From contig JAZQQE010000086.1 of the NCBI GenBank assembly GCA_045628845.1, positions 1 through 14,443 on the forward strand: a stretch of DNA of 14,443 bases. The letters are read 5' to 3'. The DNA is from RGIG7949 sp045628845 (GTDB lineage Bacteria > Bacillota > Clostridia > Oscillospirales > Oscillospiraceae). The notes beneath the pieces are model-generated. The model was not told the origin of the DNA. It did no database searches and worked only from the letters and a program-made list of their open reading frames with translations. Positions within the stretch are counted from its first letter, which is position 1; each line of letters starts with the position of its first letter. This document shows, one piece after another, positions 6,377-12,933 of this stretch. The translations under genes were made by a program, and so were the position numbers.

Positions 6377-7087
6377 CCGAATTTGCCCGAAGAAAGAGTC
6401 AAAACGGTCATCATAGGCGAAAAGTATTCGAAGTACATTCAAGCCCTAAAAAGGCTCGGAATTGATACCATAAGTGCTCCCAAGAACTCTGATATTGACC
6501 CTGCAATAGCGTTTCACGCGGATATGTCGGTCTTTCACGCAGGCGGAAATGATTTTTTCGTCACCGAGAGCAATCGTGTACTATGCATATTTATGCAACG
6601 CATAGGCGTAAATGTGCATAGTTGTGAAAAATGCGGCCCGAAATATCCGGATGACGTGAAAACAAATTGCTGCATAGTCGGCAAAACACTTTTTTATAAT
6701 GAAAAAGGAACGTCACGCCGAATAATCGAATACGCAGAATCAAAAGGCTTCAAAATGCTTCCGGTCAAACAGGGATACGTCAAATGCTCGATATGCGTGC
6801 TTGACGAAAATCATATAGCGACCGAAGACCGTTCGATAGCTGACGCCGCAGAAAGACACGGAATATCGGTCCTGAAGCTCGATAATGAAGGAATAATCCT
6901 TGAAGGCTACGATAAAGGATTCATCGGCGGCGCGAGCGGAAAAATATCGCGTAATGAACTGATACTTACCGGACGACTCAAAACAGATTCATTGGAACGC
7001 TACGCAGAAAATATCGGAATCAATATTACATATTTAACTGATGAAGCTGCGCAGGACATCGGATCGATAATTCCGATCACGTATTAA
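6347..7087 (+). CDS. DUF6873 family GME-fold protein
   Basis: 246 residues, cytoplasmic, matching the clostridial DUF6873 family, which is related in fold to guanidino-group-modifying enzymes such as arginine deiminase and amidinotransferase. Family hallmarks I recognise are LHFPNLPEERV near the N-terminus, QGYVKCSICVLDEN in the middle, GFIGGASGKIS, and the C-terminal DIGSIIPI. In true guanidino-modifying enzymes a catalytic Cys sits in a Gly-rich C-terminal loop; here that loop carries Ser (DIGSII), while cysteines cluster at SCEKCG, NCC and KCSIC. Activity is therefore unknown. The ATG at 6347 overlaps radA by 17 nt with GGAG 12 nt upstream; ATG 6356 is a possible alternative. Base composition is more AT-rich than radA, with many AAA lysines. 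Confidence 0.75.
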   Translation: MQIMNNYLHFPNLPEERVKTVIIGEKYSKYIQALKRLGIDTISAPKNSDIDPAIAFHADMSVFHAGGNDFFVTESNRVLCIFMQRIGVNVHSCEKCGPKYPDDVKTNCCIVGKTLFYNEKGTSRRIIEYAESKGFKMLPVKQGYVKCSICVLDENHIATEDRSIADAAERHGISVLKLDNEGIILEGYDKGFIGGASGKISRNELILTGRLKTDSLERYAENIGINITYLTDEAAQDIGSIIPITY

Positions 7088-7205
7088 ACTATTTCAATAC
7101 AAAAGTCCATTTTTAGCGTTGCAGAGCTGAATCAGGCCGGAAGAGCCCCAAAAACCGTCGGATAACGCCAAAAACCTAAAAATCGATAAATAATGATAAA
7201 AACAG

Positions 7206-7249
7206 CCTCTATAATTGAACAAAATTTTTATTTTGTTCAATTATAGAGG
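7206..7249. repeat. Perfect 20-bp inverted repeat with TTTT loop
   Basis: The arm at 7206-7225 is the exact reverse complement of 7230-7249, around a TTTT loop. The stem has only five G/C pairs per arm. On the minus strand it is followed by CTGTTTTTATC (T run at 7198-7202), so it could end dut transcription; on the plus strand no T run follows. Each arm also contains TATAAT. Intergenic region 7088-7332 holds no gene I can support. Confidence 0.7.
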
Positions 7250-7264
7250 AATTCAAGTCAGGTC

Positions 7265-7295
7265 TTCCCTTCGGGAAAAAACAAGTTGTTTTTTC
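7265..7295. repeat. Two abutting small inverted repeats
   Basis: TTCCC (7265-7269) pairs with GGGAA (7273-7277) over a 3-nt loop. This abuts a 21-bp odd palindrome at 7275-7295 in which GAAAAAACAA mirrors TTGTTTTTTC about G7285. The symmetric A and T runs resemble a bidirectional terminator but the stem is almost all A/T. They lie between the dut stop and the long inverted repeat. Confidence 0.5.
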
Positions 7296-7332
7296 TACGA
7301 TCCTGTGGAAAACTCAAGTTCTTTCTAACCGA

Positions 7333-7761
7333 TCAGGCTTTGCCGGTGCTTCCGAATCCGCCGCGGTCTTCACTGTCGAGCGAATCGACTTCTTCAAAAG
7401 ATACTTCCTGCATTTTTTCAATTATCCTGAACTGACAGATCCGGTCATTGATTTTTATTTCGGTATCCCGAGTCGCATACGCAGAAAACTTCCAGATATC
7501 ATTAGTTCCGCTGTAGCTGTTATCGATAACTCCGACTGAATTCGTCATCAATATGCCCCAGTTTTTGAACGTGGAGCTTCTGGGAGCGACGTGGGCTTCA
7601 TATCCCTCCGGCAGCTTCATGGATACGCCGAGCGAAATGAGCCTATGCTCCCCTGCCTTCAGAGTGACGTTCTCTGCGGCGCGCAGATCTATCCAGTCGC
7701 CTTTTTCGATTTTTCCTATTTTGACCAGTTCATCATTATGATATTTTATCTTAATATTCAA
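7333..7761 (-). CDS. dut: Deoxyuridine 5'-triphosphate nucleotidohydrolase (dUTPase)
   Basis: 142 residues, a trimeric-type dUTPase that hydrolyses dUTP to dUMP and pyrophosphate, keeping uracil out of DNA. The five conserved motifs are visible: GDWIDLRA (D25), APRSSTFKNWG (61-66), GVIDNSYSG with catalytic D80 and base-stacking Y83, RICQFRII, and the C-terminal RGGFGSTG (133-140) that closes over the phosphates. The extended motif 3, with NDIWKFSAYA, is typical of a Gram-positive/phage subgroup. I place the start at the TTG at 7759-7761, with GGTGAT four bases upstream and a family-like MNIKIKY beginning; an upstream GTG at 7768-7770 would overlap that ribosome binding site. Monocistronic, divergent from rsmA. 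Confidence 0.93.
   Translation of the reverse strand: MNIKIKYHNDELVKIGKIEKGDWIDLRAAENVTLKAGEHRLISLGVSMKLPEGYEAHVAPRSSTFKNWGILMTNSVGVIDNSYSGTNDIWKFSAYATRDTEIKINDRICQFRIIEKMQEVSFEEVDSLDSEDRGGFGSTGKA
7721..7749 (+). promoter_or_regulatory. Candidate rsmA promoter inside the dut 5' coding region
   Basis: TTGACC (7721-7726), 17 bp, TTTTAT (7744-7749): 5/6 and 4/6 matches to sigma-A boxes. The gap between the divergent starts is only about 30 bp, so the rsmA promoter must lie within dut. Predicted leader about 35 nt. Confidence 0.35.
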
Positions 7762-7790
7762 TATTATCACCTTTTTGAAAGGATCCGTTT

Positions 7791-8645
7791 ATGGAGCTTA
7801 CAAATCCAAATGAAATTAAGCCTCTGCTTGCGCGGCACGGCTTCCATTTTTCCAAATCCCTCGGACAGAACTTTCTCGTAGCCAAATGGGTACCGGAAAA
7901 AATAGCCGATTCTTCCGGCGTAGACATGGAAACTTCCGTGCTTGAAATAGGCCCCGGAATCGGTGTGCTGACGAAGGAGCTTGCTCAAAGAGCCTGCAAA
8001 GTGACCGCTGTCGAGCTCGACGGGGCCCTCATTCCCCTGCTCGGCGAGACTCTTGCCGATTATGACAATATCAGCGTTGTAAACGGCGATATCCTCAAGT
8101 TCGACCTTGAAAAATGGTCGTCAGATAACGGGTCTCTCCGCCCCGCCGTATGCGCCAATCTGCCGTATAATATAACGTCTCCGGTGCTGACGTTCCTTCT
8201 GTCATCAGGGAAATTCGATAAGATAACCGTCATGATCCAGAAAGAAGTCGCACAGCGCATCTGCGCAAGGCCCGGGACCGCCGAATACGGCTCGTTTACC
8301 GTCTTCGTAAACTTCTACGCAGAGCCCAGGATACTCTTTGACGTCTCACCCGACTGCTTCATGCCGCGTCCGAAGGTCACGTCAAGCGTCATCTCGCTAA
8401 TTAAACACGCCCCGCCGGAGGGACTCGAGGACGAACAGCTCTTTTTCAAGGTCGTCAGAGCCGCGTTCGCGCAGCGCAGAAAGACGTTGATAAACTGCCT
8501 AAGCTCAGCTTTTCCCCATACGAAGGAGGAGCTCACTTCCCTTTTGATTTCCTGCGGCCTCGACGAGAAGGTCCGCGGAGAGACGCTTGGGATCGCCGAA
8601 TTCGTACGGCTTTCCAACGGTCTGAGAGCATTGGCGTCCAAGTAA
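7791..8645 (+). CDS. rsmA: 16S rRNA (adenine1518-N6/adenine1519-N6)-dimethyltransferase
   Basis: 284 residues, full length for RsmA/KsgA, which uses four S-adenosylmethionine to dimethylate two adjacent adenines near the 3' end of 16S rRNA late in small-subunit assembly. Motifs in order: SLGQNFL (23-29), the SAM-binding EIGPGIG (52-58), the acidic ribose-binding VELD, NGDILKFD, the catalytic NLPYN (123-127), PRPKVTSSV, and FAQRRKTL. The ATG has AAAGGA eight bases upstream. It is monocistronic in this window; the neighbouring rnmV often found in Bacillota is absent. It ends at a bidirectional terminator shared with the convergent cyclophilin operon. Confidence 0.97.
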   Translation: MELTNPNEIKPLLARHGFHFSKSLGQNFLVAKWVPEKIADSSGVDMETSVLEIGPGIGVLTKELAQRACKVTAVELDGALIPLLGETLADYDNISVVNGDILKFDLEKWSSDNGSLRPAVCANLPYNITSPVLTFLLSSGKFDKITVMIQKEVAQRICARPGTAEYGSFTVFVNFYAEPRILFDVSPDCFMPRPKVTSSVISLIKHAPPEGLEDEQLFFKVVRAAFAQRRKTLINCLSSAFPHTKEELTSLLISCGLDEKVRGETLGIAEFVRLSNGLRALASK

Positions 8646-8657
8646 AAACGACTATAT

Positions 8658-8698
8658 AAAGAGCGGAGCCTTTCGGATGGCGAAAGGCTCTGTTCTTT
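8658..8698. terminator. Bidirectional rho-independent terminator between rsmA and the cyclophilin gene
   Basis: A 10-bp perfect stem GAGCCTTTCG/CGAAAGGCTC (8666-8675, 8681-8690) with a GATGG loop extends outward through AAAGAGCG/TGTTCTTT with two G-T wobbles. The plus strand continues into TTTATTATTG, the minus strand into ATATAGTCGTTTTTA. It sits between two convergent stops. Confidence 0.85.
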
Positions 8699-8711
8699 AT
8701 TATTGTTCGAT

Positions 8712-9356
8712 TCAGTCAAGAGGGATAACGGCGGGAGCGGGATAATTCTTTCCGTAAGTCTCGACTGTGCAGGACTTGATGTAAATCTCGTCTCTCGGGA
8801 CTTCGTTGGCGTCAACGTCCATTTTGGATATCTGCTGAACGTAGTCCATGCCGCGGATGACCTTGCCGAAGGCCGCGTAATCGCCGTCAAGTGAGGGTTT
8901 ATAGTTCAGGCAGATGAAGAACTCGGAGCTCGCGGTATCGTAGTTTCCGCTGTCCTGATCCTCACCCACTGCGGCTATGCGAGCCATGGATACCGTACCC
9001 TCGTCATGCTCGATATCATTCTTGGAAAATCCGTTATTGGAGAATTCGCCATAGATATGGTATCCGGCGTCGGGTGCAGTCGGATCGGCTCCGTTCTTCC
9101 CCATCTGAATGACGAAATATTCCTTTATCCTGTGAACCGGAGAATTGTCATAGTAGCCGGAATTCGCCAGGTATATGAAGTTATTCACGGTATTCGGTGC
9201 CTTGTCGGGATACAGACGGATCTGTATTTCCTTGCCGTTACTGAACGTTATGGTGGCGATGGGCTTTCTCTCACCGAGAGTATAACAGCCGGCAAACATT
9301 GATATGAGCATAAGAACGAGCAGCGAAAGAACTGCAACTCTTCTGGATTTTTTCAA
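8712..9356 (-). CDS. Lipoprotein cyclophilin-type peptidyl-prolyl cis-trans isomerase
   Basis: 214 residues. The N-terminus is a lipoprotein signal: KKSRR, a hydrophobic stretch (about 7-22) and FAGC with the lipid-attached C24, so the enzyme is on the outer face of the membrane. The cyclophilin domain spans about 34-205, with VHRIKEYFVIQMGKNG (catalytic Arg and the F/Q pair), SSEFFICL and LDGDYAAFGKV. The usual cyclosporin-contacting Trp of LxGxWxxFG-type loops is Tyr here, as in many bacterial forms. The TTG start is well supported by GGAGGAG seven bases upstream. It lies 44 nt after the SPFH gene and is likely last in the minus-strand operon, suggesting folding of exported proteins in the same stress context; that link is inferred. 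Confidence 0.92.
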   Translation of the reverse strand: MKKSRRVAVLSLLVLMLISMFAGCYTLGERKPIATITFSNGKEIQIRLYPDKAPNTVNNFIYLANSGYYDNSPVHRIKEYFVIQMGKNGADPTAPDAGYHIYGEFSNNGFSKNDIEHDEGTVSMARIAAVGEDQDSGNYDTASSEFFICLNYKPSLDGDYAAFGKVIRGMDYVQQISKMDVDANEVPRDEIYIKSCTVETYGKNYPAPAVIPLD

Positions 9357-9400
9357 GTTTGTCTCCTCCGAATTACAACAGGATACTTAACAGGAATGAA

Positions 9401-10735
9401 TTACTTGATGTCGTCGTCGTTGAACGGATCGCCGCACTCAGGGCAGAACTTCGGCGGGTTTGCGGGATCTTCAGGCTCCCAGCCGCACTTGTCGCACTTA
9501 TAGAGAGGCACTCCGGCAGGCTTCGGGCTGCCGCACTCTGCGCAGAACTTGCCCTTGTTCACGGCTCCGCACTTGCAGGTCCAGCCGTTGGCATCAGCAG
9601 GCTTCGGGCTGCCGCATTCGGCGCAGAACTTACCGGTATTGCCGGTCGCGCCGCAGGAGCAGGCCCAGCCGGCAGCGGGAGCCGCGGCGGGAGCGGCCGG
9701 GGCGGCAGGAGCGGCGGCAGGCTGCTGCTGACCCATCTGGAAGAGCTGGGCGGCATTGGCTCCACCGGCGTTCTGGGCCATGTTCATGCCCATGAAGGCC
9801 ATAGCGGCGCCGGCGTTCTGATTGTTCGCAGCCGCCTGCATGGCGCTCGCCTGAGCACCGACAAGGTGCGCGGCGGCCATGTTGGGATTTCTGAACGCAG
9901 CGTTGCGCTGAAGCTCCTTGATCATGGCTTCGTCTTCCTCGGAGGCCTTGACGGAGGAAACACCGAAGCTGACTATCTCTATACCGCGAAGCTCGCTCCA
10001 CTTCTTGCTGAGGACGTCGTTGAGAGCGTCGGCAAGCTCCATGGTGTGGCCGGGCAGAGCGCTGTATCTGATGCCCATCTCGCTGATCTTCGCGAAGGCA
10101 GGCTGCAGAGCGGTCATCAGCTCGCTCTTGAGCTGACCGTCGATGGTGGCGCGCTCATACTTTTCGGAGACGTTGCCGCAGACGTTGGTGTAGAACAGTA
10201 TCGGGTTGGTGATACGGTAGCTGTATTCGCCGAAGCAGCGGATCGCTATATCGACGGCGAGACCGACGTTAGCGTCGACAACGCGGAAAGGCACGGGGCT
10301 CGGAGTGCCGTACTTATTGCCGATGAGCTCCTTCGTGTTGACGAAGTAAACTCTCTGATCCTTGCCGGTGTCACCGCCGAAGGTGAAACGCTTGCCGATC
10401 TGCTTGAAGGTCGCGAGGATGTTCTCGCCGAGCTTTCCGTAGAAGATGGAGGGCTCGGTGGAGGTGTCGTAGACGAATTCGCCGGGCTCGGCGCAGATAT
10501 CGACTACCTTACCCTGCTCGACAATGATCATGCACTGACCGTCATTGACGGCGATGATCGAACCGTTGGAGATGATGTTGGACTCGCCCTTAGTATTGGA
10601 AGAGCGCCCGGAGGTGCGCTTCTCGCCCTTGGTCACAAGGACCTCGACGGGCATGGATTCACAATAGAAGTATTCGCGCCACTGGTCGGCGAGGACTCCG
10701 CCGAGAGCGCCTATGCCGGCTTTCAAAAGACCCAT
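9401..10735 (-). CDS. ydjI: SPFH-domain protein with three C-terminal zinc ribbons (YdjI-like)
   Basis: 444 residues. The start MGLLKAG...LADQWREYFYC, GRSSNTKG and EPGEFVYD are typical of the YdjI/virion-core-like SPFH family; the SPFH region is about 20-290. Then come an Ala/Met/Asn-rich segment, an Ala-Pro linker (about 336-354) and three zinc ribbons: C359/C361/C371/C374, C387/C389/C398/C401 and C414/C417/C431/C434. The first two are near-copies sharing GKFCAECGSPKPA and have CX1C first knuckles. In B. subtilis YdjI works with YdjG and YdjH at the membrane and recruits a PspA paralogue. No transmembrane helix is evident, so it is probably a peripheral membrane scaffold. GGGAGGAT precedes the ATG. 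It starts 38 nt after the TPM gene stop. Confidence 0.9.
   Translation of the reverse strand: MGLLKAGIGALGGVLADQWREYFYCESMPVEVLVTKGEKRTSGRSSNTKGESNIISNGSIIAVNDGQCMIIVEQGKVVDICAEPGEFVYDTSTEPSIFYGKLGENILATFKQIGKRFTFGGDTGKDQRVYFVNTKELIGNKYGTPSPVPFRVVDANVGLAVDIAIRCFGEYSYRITNPILFYTNVCGNVSEKYERATIDGQLKSELMTALQPAFAKISEMGIRYSALPGHTMELADALNDVLSKKWSELRGIEIVSFGVSSVKASEEDEAMIKELQRNAAFRNPNMAAAHLVGAQASAMQAAANNQNAGAAMAFMGMNMAQNAGGANAAQLFQMGQQQPAAAPAAPAAPAAAPAAGWACSCGATGNTGKFCAECGSPKPADANGWTCKCGAVNKGKFCAECGSPKPAGVPLYKCDKCGWEPEDPANPPKFCPECGDPFNDDDIK
9516..9631. repeat. Direct repeat from duplicated zinc ribbons in ydjI
   Basis: Bases 9516-9550 and 9597-9631 match at 33 of 35 positions, 81 bp apart and in frame (81 = 27 codons). 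They encode the shared part of the first two zinc ribbons, a sign of fairly recent internal duplication or of homogenisation. Confidence 0.75.
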
Positions 10736-10773
10736 TTTTCTGTTATCCTCCCTAAAAATTTAAAACTTGTTTT

Positions 10774-11592
10774 TCAGAATTTTCCTCCACCGCCGCCGCC
10801 GTGACTGTGTCCGACGGAGCTGCTTCCCGTTCTCGGAGCGGAAGAAGTCGTGCTCGTCTGTCTCGGCGTTTTCATTACGTTGCTGTATTGGAAAACCTCG
10901 ACAGCATTGACCATATTCAAGCTGCCGTCTCTGACGTAATTATTGGCCTGCACCGCGATCTGCTGCGTCTTCATCTTGCGCTTCATGGAAGAGACGATAA
11001 TAAGCGCGATGATGATGCCGATCACGGTGAGGATGAGGAAGAGTGTGACCTGACCTCTGTCAAGTCCGCCCTGCTTTACGGGATGAGCTTCGTTGTATTC
11101 GAGCGCGTCCTCTATCTCGTTTATGAGCTTATCAAACGCTGAATAATAGTTGCCGTTGCTGAGGTCGGGAACTATGCGCTGACCAATGGCATCGGTTTTC
11201 TTGGATGTGAATATCTCTGAGCCGATACCGTCCGGAGAAAGATACCAGTCGCGCTGATCCATATCGATAAGGAAGAGGATGCCGTCGTAGGAATCTCCGC
11301 ATCCATAATCCCTGCCGTCGTAATATTCTATCGCGTAAGAGCGGGGATAATTGCCGCCGATAGAGGATTCGGTCAGGATTACGATATCAAAATTGTATTT
11401 GGCCATGACGCGGGAGATGCTGTCAGAGAGGCTCTGCTCCTCACTGTCGGTCAGAATATCTGCATTGTCAACGACACGTTCGAGCCACGGGTCTCTTCCC
11501 GGTCCGAAATCAGCAGAAGCAGCAAACGCAAATACCGAAACAGACAGAAGCATCAGCAGGCAGAGAGCAAAGGTGAGCAGTCTTTTTATCAT
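10774..11592 (-). CDS. ydjH: TPM-domain membrane protein (YdjH-like)
   Basis: 272 residues. A signal peptide (1-25, ending FAFAA) leads to an extracytoplasmic TPM domain (TLP18.3/Psb32/MOLO-1 family, about 36-165), with VVDNADILTDSEEQSL at its start and DGILFLIDMDQRDWYLSPDG in the core. One transmembrane helix (about 182-202) follows, then a basic cytoplasmic segment and a Ser/Gly-rich tail ending SHGGGGGGKF, a usual tail for bacterial TPM proteins. No enzymatic role is known for this group; in B. subtilis YdjH is part of the YdjGHI membrane-stress complex. GGGGAGGAG lies upstream of the ATG. It is the middle gene, 17 nt after the zinc-ribbon gene and 38 nt before the SPFH gene. Confidence 0.9.
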   Translation of the reverse strand: MIKRLLTFALCLLMLLSVSVFAFAASADFGPGRDPWLERVVDNADILTDSEEQSLSDSISRVMAKYNFDIVILTESSIGGNYPRSYAIEYYDGRDYGCGDSYDGILFLIDMDQRDWYLSPDGIGSEIFTSKKTDAIGQRIVPDLSNGNYYSAFDKLINEIEDALEYNEAHPVKQGGLDRGQVTLFLILTVIGIIIALIIVSSMKRKMKTQQIAVQANNYVRDGSLNMVNAVEVFQYSNVMKTPRQTSTTSSAPRTGSSSVGHSHGGGGGGKF

Positions 11593-11609
11593 CGTACGCT
11601 CCTCCCCTC

Positions 11610-12692
11610 TCAGCCCATCAGCATCGCGATGCCGAAGGAGACAGCGGCAAAAACCGCGGAGAGTCCGAGGAACCAGCCCCAGAACTTGCCCTTGGAATAA
11701 GGTAGCTCTCCGATGAATTTACCGGTCTGCCCGTTCATCGCGAACGTGTAGGTCTTGCCCTGATAATTACTGTTTAGCATCCACACGGGAAGAAGCGAAT
11801 AGTGCGCGCCGCCGTGATTCAGCTTGATATTCGTCGATGTCGGCGTGACAGAGCTGAAGCCCGTCACGGTCTGCCCGAACGCGCTTACCACGCTGCTCTG
11901 TATCCTGCTGTTGGCACGGGGCTTACTTTCATCCAGATCTACATCGTACTTATCTCCGATATATCCGGAGAGATAAGCCATATTGAACGGAACGAGGCCC
12001 GAATAATCATAGGGCTCGATAGCGTCCATATAGGCATCTTCCATCTTCTTCGATCCGTCGACCGGGACCTTCGTGAAGCCCATGGAGCCCTGACGGATGA
12101 TGGAGTATGTATCGGTCTTCGTGTAATTGTAGCGCATATCGCTCCACGTCGTTATCTTCGTGCCCTTATACTGCATATCCGCATCGATATCGCAGTCATA
12201 GAGCCAGAACGGAACGTACACGCCGGTTATGCTCTCGAGCGTATGCTCGGAGAGGAAGGACTTCGGAAGGAGCTTTTTCCCCTTGCAGTTATTCTTGAAG
12301 GCCTCTTTCGCCTGCTCCTTGGTGACCTGGAACGGGATGACATACTCGGGCCTGAGAGCTCCGGAGAACTGCTGCGGGATGATCGTCGTGTTGCCGCAGT
12401 AAACGCAGGAGGTGGCGCCCGTCGTTATTTCGGCAAATAGCTGAGCACCGCAGGACGGGCAGTTATAAACGAGCAGACCCTCTGCTTCCGTATCGATGAA
12501 TTCGGGATCGGAAGGCTCGTCCCAATCCATGTTGATGGTCTCCTGCTCTTCCGCGGGAAGACCGGCGTTGAGCTCCTGAAGAGCTTCAAGCGTATAGACG
12601 CTTTCACAGTAATCACAGCCGAAAAGCTGCGTATCCGCCCGGAACGTAAGTGGCGCACCGCAAGCCGGGCATTTATAGTTTACAGCATCCAA
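11610..12692 (-). CDS. ydjG: Double zinc-ribbon, membrane-anchored protein (YdjG-like)
   Basis: 360 residues. Two N-terminal zinc ribbons, C8/C11/C26/C29 and C78/C81/C96/C99, are separated by an acidic stretch. A long soluble region (about 110-330) contains YVIPFQVTKEQA, GVYVPFWLYDCD and SLLPVWML, and a hydrophobic segment at the extreme C-terminus (about 337-360) anchors it to the membrane. This is the TFIIB-type zinc-ribbon family often mislabelled as a phage replication or PriA-like protein; I see no helicase motif. The order matches ydjG-ydjH-ydjI. The TTG start is supported by GGCGGTGAT four bases upstream; the overlapping ATG runs into a stop after two codons. First gene of the operon, driven by the promoter at 12741-12769. 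Confidence 0.88.
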   Translation of the reverse strand: MDAVNYKCPACGAPLTFRADTQLFGCDYCESVYTLEALQELNAGLPAEEQETINMDWDEPSDPEFIDTEAEGLLVYNCPSCGAQLFAEITTGATSCVYCGNTTIIPQQFSGALRPEYVIPFQVTKEQAKEAFKNNCKGKKLLPKSFLSEHTLESITGVYVPFWLYDCDIDADMQYKGTKITTWSDMRYNYTKTDTYSIIRQGSMGFTKVPVDGSKKMEDAYMDAIEPYDYSGLVPFNMAYLSGYIGDKYDVDLDESKPRANSRIQSSVVSAFGQTVTGFSSVTPTSTNIKLNHGGAHYSLLPVWMLNSNYQGKTYTFAMNGQTGKFIGELPYSKGKFWGWFLGLSAVFAAVSFGIAMLMG

Positions 12693-12740
12693 AAAATCAC
12701 CGCCTGTCTAACGAGTCTGAATTATGTAATTACTTTCTTA

Positions 12741-12769
12741 TTTATAGCACATTTTATAACTCTTTTCAA
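12741..12769 (-). promoter_or_regulatory. Promoter of the ydjGHI-like operon
   Basis: Minus strand: TTGAAA (12764-12769), 17-bp spacer, TATAAA (12741-12746) with an extended -10 (TGCTATAAA). Predicted leader about 42 nt. Its -35 box lies within the palindrome at 12765-12784. Confidence 0.65.
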
Positions 12770-12784
12770 TTAAGAATAATTGAA
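12765..12784. promoter_or_regulatory. Operator-like palindrome over the -35 box of the ydjGHI-like operon
   Basis: TTCAATTA (12765-12772), AGAA, TAATTGAA (12777-12784): perfect 8-bp arms, 4-bp centre. Five of the six -35 bases of the leftward promoter (12764-12769) fall in the left arm, a position where a dimeric repressor would block polymerase. No regulator gene is present in the window, so the binding protein is unknown. Confidence 0.4.
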
Positions 12785-12873
12785 TTTTACATACTTGTTT
12801 CATGGTCCGGCCGAATAGTTCTTCTTTCATAAGGATTTTTCAAAAATTTTTTACAATAGTTATAATGCCTTCC

Positions 12874-12902
12874 TTGACTTTTTTGAGACATTAGAATAGA
12901 AT
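12874..12902 (+). promoter_or_regulatory. Promoter of the FAD-dependent oxidoreductase gene
   Basis: TTGACT (12874-12879), 17 bp, TAGAAT (12897-12902): five of six matches in both boxes. The predicted start near 12909 lies 25 nt before the ATG at 12934 and downstream of the in-frame ATG at 12901, which it excludes. A second orphan TATAAT sits at 12861-12866 without a convincing -35. Confidence 0.7.
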
Positions 12903-12933
12903 GATAAAAAATATCCGAAAAAGGAGAACAGTT

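Noticed and set aside
7148..7180. Repeated CCAAAAACC-like words, considered as CRISPR or iteron repeats
   Set aside because: Only two short imperfect copies with no regular spacing.
7304..7312. DnaA-box-like TTTTCCACA on the minus strand in an AT-rich intergenic region
   Set aside because: A single relaxed match; no cluster of boxes, no dnaA/dnaN neighbours, so no support for an origin.
9359..10804. Long plus-strand open frame (481 codons) opposite the SPFH gene
   Set aside because: It is the mirror of a GC-rich, codon-biased gene; its translation is Ala/Gly/Arg-rich without motifs, while the minus strand encodes a recognisable SPFH/zinc-ribbon protein with a proper ribosome binding site.
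12861..12866. Second perfect TATAAT upstream of the FAD oxidoreductase gene
   Set aside because: No convincing -35 at 16-18 bp; the downstream TTGACT-17-TAGAAT fits better.
12901..12933. Upstream in-frame ATG giving the FAD oxidoreductase 11 extra residues
   Set aside because: It overlaps the -10 box of the promoter and has no ribosome binding site, while the ATG at 12934 has AAGGAG at good spacing.
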